NCBI GenBank assembly: GCA_037833965.1
Contig: AP031353.1
Coordinates: 4,528,501-4,592,500 of the forward strand
Source of the DNA: Marchantia polymorpha subsp. ruderalis
Taxonomy: Eukaryota; Streptophyta; Marchantiopsida; Marchantiales; Marchantiaceae
Direction of reading: 5' to 3'
Length of the DNA: 64,000 nucleotides
The notes beneath the pieces are model-generated. The model made no database searches. It worked only from the letters and a program-made list of their open reading frames with translations, and was not told the DNA's origin. The position numbers were made by a program, and so were the translations under genes. Below are positions 12,051 through 22,938 of the stretch, one piece after another (within the stretch, counting starts at the first letter, position 1; every line of letters begins with the position of its first letter).

Positions 12051-12092
12051 CATATATAGTCACGAGCTTGCGACATTACCCTTTTAGGGTTT
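12051..12092 (+). promoter_or_regulatory. TIM8 core promoter: TATA-like box and telo-box
   Basis: CATATATAGT at 12051-12060 is a TATA-like box. TAGGGTTT at 12085-12092 is the reverse of the plant telo-box AAACCCTA, common in promoters of ribosomal, translation and mitochondrial-import genes. The TIM8 ATG follows at 12201. Confidence 0.55.
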
Positions 12093-12200
12093 GCAAGTCA
12101 GTCTAGGGTACACTTGTTCGTTTCTCTCGCGCTCCTGTCCTTGCGCTCGTTTTCCTCTCACTGAACTTGTCCACGGGAGGGCGAGCGACTGTGAACAATC

Positions 12201-13532
12201 ATGGACCCATCGTCCGGGAGCACTGCCGAGCTGCAATCGTTTCTCGAGGTTTGTTACAATCTCTACCTCATGTTTGTGGGAGATTCCGTGTAATTGGGTG
12301 GATTCGAATCATCGTTTGGATGGCTCACCTCATTGGTTGAGCGTGAATTGAAGGGCTTGTCTTCGCAAGAACATCTTGAATTGCTAGTCCGATGAATTGT
12401 TTCATATCTTTTAATTCTTCTCACCACATTTTTGCACTTGATTTGAACATTGTTCGAAACGAGTGCAAAGTAATGTGGGTCGAAACATCAATTCCTTGCC
12501 TGCTTGTGTCTGCGAATCGCAGCGTGTCAATATCCTCGATAATTTGAATTTTATCTAATCAATTGACGATTCGAGACGGAAATGCTTGGCAACCGGTCAC
12601 ACGCCATAATTTTTGTGGGAACAGAGGAACTTTTATTCCGATCGAGTGATCAGATGAAAAGGGTCTGTACCAAGTCGATGTCATCACCAGGTGACAGATC
12701 GTGGACGCTACGGGCGCGGTGTAAGGATTTTTTCCTTGTCGCGTATTTGGAATATATTTTGATCGATTGCCATTGTTATTTGATATTTCGGCTTGGAAAT
12801 AATTCGGAAAGAAGGCACATGGAAGAGAATGTCGTCAAAATCAGATGATCACAGGGGGATTTTGCTTCACCGAGCTTTATTTCAGCATGGCCAAAAGAAA
12901 TTGTATCTGTTTGACCGGAAAGGACAGTCTTTTAAGATGGAGATGAGAACTGTGTCTTGTAGAGATAGCCGAAATGTCTTCTCTCTGCTCCTCGTAACAT
13001 ATCAGCTTATTATTTTCTCCCTTAGCGACGACGAGACAAGGTCACTGTTGGCTTGCTTCAGTGTGCTGTCAAATTCTAACGAAGACAGACATTAACACCT
13101 CAACTCTTGTCTCACACTGTTTTAGAGAATTGGAAAATTTTCAATGTAGGGTATCAGCTGACTGTTCTTGGGTTTGAAGAGCTAAACAGCAGGCCACATC
13201 TCGTTGTTGCTGATTCGGAGTCCTTGATTTCTGGAACCTTTGTATGGCATTTTGAATACATTAGAGGCAGCCAAGCGTATTGCGACACCTTGATTTCGTT
13301 GAATTCTACTTTAATGAAGTTTTTGTTGCATGGTTATCAGCAAGAGAAGCAGAAGGCTGTGCTCAATGAACTCGTGGGCAAGCTCACGGATGTATGCTGG
13401 GAGAAGTGCATAACCTACGCTCCGGGCAGCAAGTTCAGCTCTGGTGAAGTGAGCTGCCTCAGTAACTGCGCGCAACGATATTTAGACACGAGTACATTGA
13501 TACTTCGACGCTTTCAAAATATGCAGAGATGA
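12201..13532 (+). CDS. TIM8: Mitochondrial import inner-membrane chaperone subunit TIM8
   Basis: Small TIM chaperone of the mitochondrial intermembrane space that escorts hydrophobic carriers and inner-membrane proteins from TOM to TIM22 together with a partner small TIM. There are two exons, 12201-12248 (16 codons) and 13341-13532, joined across a 1092-bp phase-0 intron (CTCGAG|GTTTGT ... TTATCAG|CAAGAG). The product is 79 aa, the normal family length. Twin CX3C motifs at C35-C39 and C55-C59, separated by 15 residues, form the two disulphides that hold the helical hairpin. The segment CITYAPGSKFSSGEVSC and the following CAQRYLDTS match plant TIM8 as I remember it. There is no presequence, as expected for MIA40-imported proteins. 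Frames inside the intron show no domain and are left out. Confidence 0.95.
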
Positions 13533-14430
13533 TCACTGTTCTCTTGTTTTCCTCGCCACTTCCTCCAAGGTAAAATTCGACTGATTGGGAAAATGTTGAC
13601 GAAGGCTAGATGGTGTCGGTAGATACTCGAGAAGGTTCACATATCACGCACTGTCTTGTACGATTATTCAATCTGCTTACACAGGTCATGACAAGTAAAT
13701 AGGAATGTGAGGTCTTGCATTCACTTTCGAAGTAGCTGAACAAAAGTGCTCTCTTTTTTCAGATCTCACTGTCTGAGCAGCCGAGCGTGTTGCACGTTGA
13801 AGAATTTTTTTCCACTTCGGTAAGTGATTCATTGTAGAGACCATCCTTTAGTCGATAGACCTGAAGAAAAACTACGGTAGTCTGAACAGTGAAGCTAGCA
13901 GCAAATCGAGCGGCAGCTTATATGGGTTCTTGAGCTATGTAATGGTCTAAAAGACGCTTTTATGTCTTGGTTAGTTTTAGGAGACTCACCTGACATGTGA
14001 GATTTTCTCTACTTTGTTCTCGAGAACATCGTATCAGATTAGGACACCGTTTTATTTGGGGTCATTTACATGCCATCACCCATTTGACTGAACCGCGAGT
14101 GTAACGATCAATAACTTAGTTTCGGAGTGCAGCTCTCTGCTGAAGGTGTCTGAAGATTGTTGAAACTTGCGAGGATTTTTCAAAGACACGAGCAAATGTG
14201 TTTGTCTGTTTTAGATACGAGGTGTATATCATTGTAGTTACATGTATGTTTGTTTGAGTTCCCTCATCTCACAAACAGACGAGGTAAACAACTTTTGAGA
14301 AATACCCTGATGATGGCACACATTACTCTCTTTTTCCGCTGAGTTTTTAAATTGTACTCTTTGAAGGGGAACTTCTTGAAACAAGACATCTCTGTAGTCA
14401 CAGACATTTCAAGACATCACAGACATTCTT
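13533..14430. other. 3' spacer downstream of TIM8
   Basis: Intergenic DNA of intermediate composition between convergent TIM8 (+) and the YqgF-like gene (-). No gene was recognised. Confidence 0.6.
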
Positions 14431-14484
14431 GTTCCACTCCTCATTGAACACATGCTTCCGCATGATTTCAATGAGGAGTGGAAC
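14431..14484. repeat. 54-nt near-perfect hairpin between convergent genes
   Basis: Arms 14431-14448 and 14467-14484 are an exact 18-bp inverted repeat (GTTCCACTCCTCATTGAA). Inside, after a 2x2 mismatch, 14451-14455 and 14460-14464 pair for another 5 bp (CATGC/GCATG) around a TTCC loop. It sits 215 bp beyond the stop of the YqgF-like gene and about 900 bp beyond TIM8. Confidence 0.9.
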
Positions 14485-14698
14485 ACGAAGAGTTCGCTCA
14501 TGTTCCTCTAACCATTGGTATCCGTACCTAAACTAATTTGAAAAGATTTGAAAAGCTAAAATGATCTGGAATTATTGTTCGCCATTGTTCTACCATTCTC
14601 GCCTGATTTCGCCCACGTGATGGACAGAACATATGTACACGGCAAGTGGTTAATTCTTCAGCTCAGAAACGTGCCGTCTAGCTTCATTCGAGGAGTAG

Positions 14699-16259
14699 TC
14701 AGCATTGACTAGCATCACGATCAAGCCGCCAAAGGTTATCCATACAATCCTGAAGCACATGATCGCACGATAGATTACACCAGTATTAGCACGGGTGTCC
14801 GCAACAAGCTCAATCAATGAAAAAGTACAATTCGGGTTGTCGACTGCAAATTGTGTGAAAAGAATGCATCTTCACAGTTTCAAAGAAAAAGTCCAGATCT
14901 CGAGACATACCTGGAGAATGCCAAGGGCAGACATTTTATCGAGGATGGTTTTTCTCTGGTGCCCTATCATTTGCAGTCCGCTCAATGTTCTGGTCACAGC
15001 CTGCAAATTCAACAGCAGCTTATCGAAATACTCTTCAGACAATCAGATGCTGCTTTCTAGCCATGTTCAGAGAAGATTTCACTTCCAAACACATAAAAGA
15101 TTCATGTCGAGTGAAGCAGTAGTACACATGCTCACCGCGGTCGTGAGACGCTCATCCCAATATAGATAAGGAAGGTTCTGAAACCTGCCACTTAGCTGTA
15201 GCTCACTAATGAAAGATTTCACCATAAGTTCCTGTTTCACGGAAGAACGAAGTTAGCAGGACATCTGAGACCTAAGCTTGTCACGGAGACCCGCTCTTCT
15301 GAGTGATCGTCGCTGCTGGTGGATGGAGAAATCACCAGTACAAAATTTCGCGAGCTATGGACAGCAGAACCTGAACATCTTGTTCCATTTAGGGACGTGT
15401 AAATGTCTCGAATTTCCACGTGGTGTAAGATTGTAAACAATGCTTCGAGCTCTTCATTTGGCTCATGATTCGCGCTCTTGACAACCACATTCATTCTTCT
15501 TAGTTACCATCACCCCAAACCAGCCTATCACTCGAAAAGATTCGAATGACGGAAACGAGCTGAAGACAGCAGCAAATCACCTGATTGCTACGATGTCCTG
15601 CTAACTCCAGAGGGTACCCGACTACAAGGCCTCTTATAGAATGTTTCCGAACCTGTTCAGACGATCGAACAGAAAGGCCAATTTGCTTAGCGAAAAGATC
15701 GAGAACGTTTCAAGGACCGAAGATCAAGTGGTCTGACGATTGAATGCACAGTACGTCCTGGAATCAACGACCGCATGCAGCACTTACCAAGTCATCCAGC
15801 AAGACGATGTTTGAGAGCGTTGTTGACTGACTACGATAGATGACACTGCATTCAAGCTCCACAAATTAGAACCTGTCGTCACCGGCGTTCCCGGGCTTGA
15901 AATGAGATGGACCAGAGAAGATGCTCTGTCTCAATTTTCATCCGCACTCAATTGCGGACGAGGATGGAAAAAACATCACACCTTCATCAAGGAAGGGGAG
16001 AAGGGGAGAAACAAACTGAAATCTTTCTGCTCATGGCAACGGTCCAGCTTACAGAACTCAGACAATTCGGTTCAAAATTGCAAACGAAGCGGGCTCATGT
16101 GAAGCTTTGGAGCACGAGAGAAAACCTATGAGGAGAGGCGACACGGCATTCGTGATCGGACATTGCAAATCCCACATTCCGCACTCCCACATCCATTCCC
16201 AGCAGTCTGCCTCCACATTTCACCACTTCCTGCAGCTGATTCAGAGTCACGGGCTTCAT
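14699..16259 (-). CDS. YqgF/RuvX-like RNase H-fold protein (putative Holliday-junction resolvase family)
   Basis: Six minus-strand exons: 16126-16259, 15788-15845, 15581-15685, 15136-15231, 14911-15000 and 14699-14749. All have GT-AG introns of 102-349 bp, and phases fit throughout. The product is 177 aa. Family landmarks appear in order: RLLGMDVGVRNVGFAMSD (residues 18-35, first catalytic Asp at 23), GLVVGYPLE (83-91), YWDERLTT (123-130, second acidic pair) and KTILDKMSA (148-156, last acidic residue at 152), so all three acidic sites are kept. Bacterial YqgF acts in 16S rRNA 5'-end processing, while other members resolve DNA junctions; the plant protein's substrate is not known from sequence. 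The first in-frame ATG is at 16259, with a TGA in frame upstream. The last exon adds a short 16-residue tail, shorter than the angiosperm homologue I remember. No obvious organelle presequence precedes the domain. Confidence 0.9.
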
Positions 16260-17840
16260 CGTGAGCTTCCGATTTCCGATTCCCAGCGCAGGACTCTCAC
16301 AAGAACCAGGCCATCGAAATTCTTGGCTCGCATCCTCCAGTCGTCGAATTAAAGACGATCATGCGATCGATGGGAGAGCCCCCAAATGACAGGTTACAGT
16401 CTGAACGTCAAATCCGTCTGACTCTCAGACCGGTAAAGGAATCATGAGGGTTTCCGATCCGGCCGACGGAAACCCTTTTTCCACGACCGGCTGATGCCAC
16501 GGTTGACAAGTACAAGCGACCTGCGAATCGAGGTCAACCATCGACGCATCGCGAACTCCGTTCATCATGTACATCCCTCGGACTTCGGTCGGATTCATGC
16601 CCACGTGTCGCGAGACTAAACCGGCCGTCCATCCATTTGGAACGTCTCTCCTCGCGCGACCACGGCGCCGATCGGGTACTCGGTGGAAGACCGGCACTGT
16701 ACGTACATCGTCGAACCTCCGGGTAAGAGAAAGAGCCAACGGGAAATTGATTATTTAGATCCTCGAAGTTTGCAGATCATGTTTATTTAGATCCTCGTGC
16801 TCTCGTGGAACTAGACTTACTCCCTCGCTCTTGGCAATTCCGAGGCATGGAATTCGACCGGGGCATCGGGTTTCCGGTCATATCTTGCCTTCTTAATTCT
16901 TATGCTCACGTGGAGATTTATTATCCGGCTGGGACTGCAAGACAATGCTTTTCGGCATTGCGAAATGTGTCCACCACTCAAGTCTCCTCGATGTTGCCAA
17001 TTATCCTTATGAGATTACCCATACATATTTATATTAGTAATACGTGGGAAAATTGAATCATTCTGAATTTTTTGCCTTTCATGCTTAAAAAGGATTATAT
17101 AGAGGTCAGTAGTTGAGGTTTCTCACGGGCAGAGAGTCACGAAAAGAAATAAAGGGAAGAGAAAAAAGTCAATGAAAGGGTGAAATAAGAGGGGTCACAT
17201 TAGAGATGACTTACTTTAGCGACTGCGAGGTATTTTAGAGCTACATTAAATACTTGGCGGACGAAATATGCAGCGGGGATGCTTTTCGGAAGCATTTTTG
17301 TCTGTACTGTATCGATTGAGACATGTCCTCGAACCGGTGGTCCCTCGGGTTAGTCTGTGGGGTCAGAGTTTAACTCTAGCCCTAGCGCTGGCAGCGCCAG
17401 CGGACCGGTGCCGACGAACGAAGCGGGCAACGGGAGAGTGAAGGGCGACGACGAGCGCCATGAGTGATGGGCATGACGACAGGCGCCAGTGCAGGGAACG
17501 AGAGAGTGAATGCGCCGCGCGATGGGCGGGCCGATCTGCGCAATGCAGGCGAAAATAGATATGGCGATTGTGGGCAATTTGCAGCATTTCGGAGGGCCTC
17601 CGGTTTGTGTTTCGTTATGGTTGCTGCTGGTCTCGGCGATCTCGATCTCGGCCGGCGCTTCGGTGGCGGCATCGCGGTGTCGCGGTGCGGGTTTGCATTC
17701 GAGAGTGTCTGAGTTGGAATCGGATGGACCTGCAGCCTCTGAATGGGCCAGTCTCGAAGATCTGGGTGAAGATCTGTGACGATCGAGAAATTGGTCGGTT
17801 TGTTGTGCGATGAGGATTGCGTGATTCCTGTATCTGAGAC
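16260..17840. other. Divergent intergenic region between YqgF-like gene and PTF2-like gene
   Basis: The two genes start head to head, so promoters and 5' leaders of both lie here. The part near 17340-17840 is GC-rich with overlapping open frames on both strands, typical of a long 5' leader. No protein domain was seen in them. The minus frame at 16425-16739 lacks a proper start. Confidence 0.6.
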
Positions 17841-20800
17841 ATGGATGTTCGTACTGGAGAACGCTGCCAGTCATGTGGGGAGGCAAGTATGGTGATGGAT
17901 GCTGTTTATGGCATCTATGCCTGCGAGGCTTGTGGATCTATGGGAGATCAAGCCGCAACACAATTAGGTTCTGAGTTTCAACTTGGCCATGTCATTGAGC
18001 GCCGTGGAACTAATATTGGCGAACATGATAGTGGTGCCGCGGCTGCCAAAGGTCTTATGAGGGGCCAAATGAATCATAACTTTTACACAGGCTTCACAAG
18101 CTGGAGCGAACGTCACAAGGTGGGCTACTATGCACCTTGGGTTTACTTAGTTTGGGGATTACGGGGTGGGTTCGTCCCATCTCACAGATGCAGATAGCAA
18201 AATGTTTAATGATCACTCCCAGCTGACCTTCATGTTGACTGTATCTTGTTCAGATTTTCTCGTAAGAAGCTTGATTTCACATTTGTCATGATTTATGTGT
18301 TCTATGTCCGATCTTGTTCACTTACTGTATGTAGGCAAGCAATCAATTGTCCTTTTACCAGTGGATCGGTTTTGGTGTGCTGAATTGAGCAAGTCGAATC
18401 AATTGAAAGGTAATTTATGTTTTCTGAAGTCCTCACACCTGTCTACCAGGAGGTCGGGTCCATGGTCGTCAGGCTATGACAGAAAAATAATAATACGTAT
18501 TGTTTTGCACTTCTCTCAGTTGGAAACTTTGAGGAAAGTACAGCGCATTAGTGGCCAACTCAGAGTTCCAGGTGATAAAGTTGATGAAGTGAAGCACTTA
18601 TTGGAGCGTACAGTGGATGGAGATTGGGGTGCAGGAAGATGGGTGGATGTTCTGGTAGCTGCTTGTGTCTATATTGTCATCAGACAAAGCCAGTTGCCTT
18701 TAACAATACCGGAAGTTGCCGTACGTATTCTGTCACCCCCTCAATTCTTCATGGTGGTGAATGATATATGCAGCAATTACTAATCAGTCTAGGAATAAAG
18801 AACATAGTTACATGTCTAGTGAGTCAACATCCTTTTCCACTTTGCGCTTTCAGGGGTGAGCTTTTTAATTTAGAAATGTTGATTTCAAGGTTTCTGATAT
18901 TTGATCACTCTCCCCTTAGGCACGAGTACGGTTGAGTCTACAGGTTGATCATCCTTGGTATACTTTAGCGTGAACGTTGTTTGGACACGCAAAACTTCCT
19001 TGAAGGTTGTGATTAAAAGTCAGATTCCCAGTATGCACATTGCTTGCGGCCTACTCTAGAAGTTGTGACTCTGGAATTTAAAGATACATCTGAAGACCCG
19101 TTTTGTAGAATATGTCAGTGGTTACCCATTTCCTTCGTTTGATTTTTGATTTACCAGTTGCAACACTTTGCGCTCCTGTTTATTGACAGATTTGTGTCGC
19201 CAGGACTGCGTGAACTGTGACGTTGTGGAGCTCGGCCGAATGTACAATAGAGTTCTTCAAAAGCTCAATATCAGCGTGGTACTAGACCAACCACTGGCCT
19301 TGCTAAGGAAATACATGTTCACTGCATAACCAATGTATCATTAAGTAGACAAGCTCACAAAACCACAAATCAGGAGTAACGCAGAAGGAATGTCAGTAGT
19401 TGTAGGCCTACAGAAACCGAATCATATCATTAAGTTTTTAGGAGTGGCTTTGACTATATTCAAATATAATTATTTCATGATGTATGAAAGTGCTATGCTC
19501 TTGATTAGATTTATTTATCTACGATCATGTGGTTAGTTTCATATGTTTAAGAGGCCTAGCTGGAAGGTTTTTTTTTTTTTTTTCGTCATATTATTAATCT
19601 TCTTCCATTCAGTGAACTGCATTGAGCAACAACTGATCTCATCCTTGACTGTCAGCTATTTCTTGACGAAGAATGACTGCTGTAGCTCAAAACGAGGTGG
19701 GATTTTGCTTCTTTGCAGCCTCACGTTGATCTTTCGATCTTCTTGGAGCGCGCTCTCTCCACGCTTCCTGCCCTAACTGTGAGTAATTGAAATCCAAACA
19801 TAAATGATTCAACGTGCTTGTGCTGGTGATCTATAACGCTTGGACTTTAGAGCTCGTCTCAGGACCGAGGTTTTGGATTTCTCTTCGCAGAAGCAAAGCA
19901 GGGACACTCTGCGGATAGTAGCAAGGCAAGGGAAGATGCTTCTGACTAATGCTGTTCAATGGTTCATCACAACCGGTCGTCGGCCTTTGCCGGTATGTAA
20001 AGCGGTTTGTTTTGATGGCTGGCCTGTAAGAGCATTGTAGCACTTTCCACGCAGACCGAACTAAATGGGATACTTTTATAAGATAGATTTGCTCTCAGTT
20101 TAAGCTTTGTGGAGGATGATGGATTTTGAAGTTTCTAGTATTGGCTTGCTGGTCGTTCAGTGGATAATAACGAGATGGACGTTTTGAGTCCCTCTATCGA
20201 TTGCATATAAGTTTGCTCAATCCTCTCTTCAACAGGTAACTGCGGCGGTTTTACAGCTGGTGTTGGAAGCAAATAAGGTATTGTCCCGCCTTTAGTGCTT
20301 CTTCGTTATGCATTTTGAACTTTAGGAATGCTTCTGTATCAGTTGAACATAGGTATTTGCACAGCAAACAATCCGCTTGGTTTGGGAGTTGTTTAAAAGT
20401 TGGTTTCGTACGGGAGCTCCAGATTAAAAGTTACCTGTATTATTTTGGTAATGCAGATCTCAGTTCATATCTCTGATGTGGCTCGACAGCTTTATGCTGG
20501 TATTGGGGCAACAAGGATGCGCTATAAAGAATGCAAGGTTGTCACCTTGTATCAAGCTTGCACTTTCTTCAGCATTGTGCTCTTCGTTTTCGTCTGTACA
20601 AATGCAGTACTTAGAGCTTTGTTCAAGAAATTGCTCAATTGTCATCTCCCTTTTTTCTTTCAGGCAGTTCACTTCTCCTGTCTAGAGTAGTAACTGAGGA
20701 TTAGAGTTTATAATATCAAGTTCCCCTCAGATGCGAAGATAGCGGCCTAAAGCTTTCATTAGGTCATTTCCATCTAGAATATGTTTCTTAACTTACTGCC

Positions 20801-22938
20801 ATGAGAGCTACTTCATCATACATTTGTTGGACTTCCGTAGATGAGGCTTCAAACTGTGAGCGACTTGGTGAACTCATCAAAAGAATAATGAGATTTCAAT
20901 GCAAAATCTTTTCTTGGACGTCTACAAATGGGCACGATGCAAGATGTCCAACTAACATCTCAACCGAAGTCGTCTAATACTGGAAAACTTTGCTGATTTT
21001 GTGTCCTTGTTGTATGTGTCGTCTGTATGCAGAATTCCTTAGTGGTTATTGCTCAAAAATTACCATGGGGCGCTGATATCACTCCGAAAACTGTGTTGCG
21101 CCACCTGCCTTTCATTATACAGGTGTGTGTGTACGTGTTTGTATTTTTTTATTCCGTATAAGGAAGAGGGGTTTAGGTTTTGTTTTGTGATACAAAATAT
21201 TTGTATATGGACGGAAAGTTCTCACAATATTTCTAACTTATAGGTTAAGTTATAAGTTATAAGTTTTTGGCTGCCACATGTTTCACCATTCACAACATGT
21301 GTTCTAAATTATGCTTATCTCTCGACTTTTTGTTACAGTACTTGGAACTAAAGCATAAGTTGCAGAAAGGAGCCAATCAAGGCTCTACGTGCATTGGTCA
21401 AGTTGTTCCCCGAAAGAGAGCTTCAACTTTACTTTGTGGGAAATCAGATTCACTTTTACTAAACGCGAAGAATACTTTGGCACTGAATGGTCATAGGCAA
21501 ACCAGCACAGTGAACCAAGAAAAAGTTGACGGTAGACCAGCAAAATTCTTGACAGTTAGCAGAGCACATTTTCACTCTGTTCAAAAGTCAGAGCTAGTCG
21601 AAGTTAAATTAGATGATGAGGATGAAACTTTTCCTAGAGATGATTGCCGCGGTGATCGGCCAGATATGCGTAGAAAGACTTCGGAAGATCTGCCAGATAT
21701 TAGAGCGCCGGAGTCAACGACTGGCGCTCCAGTACCAGAGCGCAATGGGTCTGCGAACGTGTTGCCCGTTGCCTTTGTGGCAAGTGAGGAAGCACGCAAG
21801 AGGTATGTCTTCCAAACGTCGAGATTGAGTCAAGATTCAGAGTTTTTGTTATTGCCTCGCTGCGTCATGTTCATATCTCTGTGAAGAACCTGTTTCAGCC
21901 TGAAGACCGTAGACCCCGTGTTTGTGGCCTGGCAATGCTAGTGAGAACGTTCGTTCAACCTTTTTGTCATTTGCGTTATTGTTATAGGTTGTTATGATCT
22001 GTTCTCTGGGATCCTCTAACCCAGTATGATTACAACGTCGCTAATGTGTCTTTATCAATGTATACAGGCGGCTGCACAAAATTCATCTTGCAAAACTTCG
22101 AATTTTTCAACGTCGGGCATTAATGTCTCAAACTTATGGTGTCTCACAACAACTCTCAGTACCCCCAAGTCCTGTTCACATTCAGGAGAAGCCAGGATAT
22201 GTCAGGCGTGTTGACGATATTTACCTGGCTCCAGATATTGAAGACCTCAGAATTGAAAAGCTTTTGCTCAAAGGGGTAAGATGTTGCTCCTTGACGCTTT
22301 CCATGTGGTCCCTTCTTCTTTCTTCTTCTTCAACCGACTTCCAGTGTGGTGACCGTCGGGACATACGTGTTCATAAACGACTTGGTCTTGGTTGTTTGCT
22401 CTCAACGACAGATATTTGTACTCATTGGGACGCGTTTTCTATCATGATAACAAGAATTACCATAAGGGCAGAGCCGAGGGTTTATGTTCTTGGTTAAATT
22501 CGCATTAATTACATTTTTTCCGCAGGCGAGCGGAGCGGATCTCGAGACTGGCTATTACAGGTCACTAGAGGCTCAGTTTTTGGAGGTCCATGATGGAGAT
22601 TGCGATAAAGATTTCACTGAGTACGTCCACAGTAGTTGCGAGGTAAGTCAGGCAAATATCCTTATCAGCTTTGCATCCAGACAATGATAGCTGTCTCATG
22701 CTTCTTCCTCATGTTTATATGATTTTTCCGACATTAACGAGGACACCTAGAATAGAGCTTTTCACTGTTATTCAGTGTTACTTGAATCCTCATCTCCGTC
22801 AAAAAGTTGAAGTTGATTTATTATATTATAGTCGCATATGTGCTGAGTTTGTTCACTAAATCACAATTTTTGTTGCAGGTCGAGTATTTGAAGGAACTGA
22901 AGAAATTGAAGACAGAATGTTCAAGAAACATCGGATGA
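17841..22938 (+). CDS. PTF2: Plant-specific TFIIB-related factor, PTF2 type
   Basis: Eleven exons: 17841-18119, 18520-18720, 19204-19316, 19851-19992, 20236-20277, 20457-20537, 21033-21122, 21339-21802, 22068-22275, 22526-22642 and 22879-22938. Phases fit at every junction, giving 598 aa. An N-terminal zinc ribbon (C9, C12, C28, C31) is followed by two cyclin-like repeats. The first includes LETLRKVQRISGQLRVPGDK (from 94) and GAGRWVDVLVAACVYIVIR. The second includes AVQWFITTGRRPLP and ISDVARQLYAGIGATRMRYK. LPWGADITPKTVLRHLP follows, all close to Arabidopsis PTF2 as I remember it. The C-terminal half is charged and probably disordered, except for a basic helix RRLHKIHLAKLRIFQRRA. TFIIB relatives bridge TBP and a polymerase in the nucleus; PTF2 was described as plant-specific and TBP-binding. 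It is slightly longer than the Arabidopsis protein (about 530 aa). The least certain junction is exon 3 to 4 (donor AT|GTTCAC). Confidence 0.9.

Noticed and set aside
12297..12320. tRNA B-box-like GATTCGAATC
   Set aside because: There is no A-box at the right distance and no cloverleaf; it lies within the TIM8 intron.
12582..13095. Open frames inside the TIM8 intron
   Set aside because: TIM8 is complete without them and matches the normal length; they have no domain.
15237..15494. 85-codon minus frame inside the YqgF-like gene, first considered as an exon
   Set aside because: The true fourth exon (15136-15231) carries the conserved YWDERLTT and joins in phase; this frame falls in the intron.
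17350..17886. 178-codon minus-strand frame upstream of the PTF2-like gene
   Set aside because: It overlaps the start of a well-supported plus gene, has no domain, and several other frames are equally open here because of GC-rich composition.
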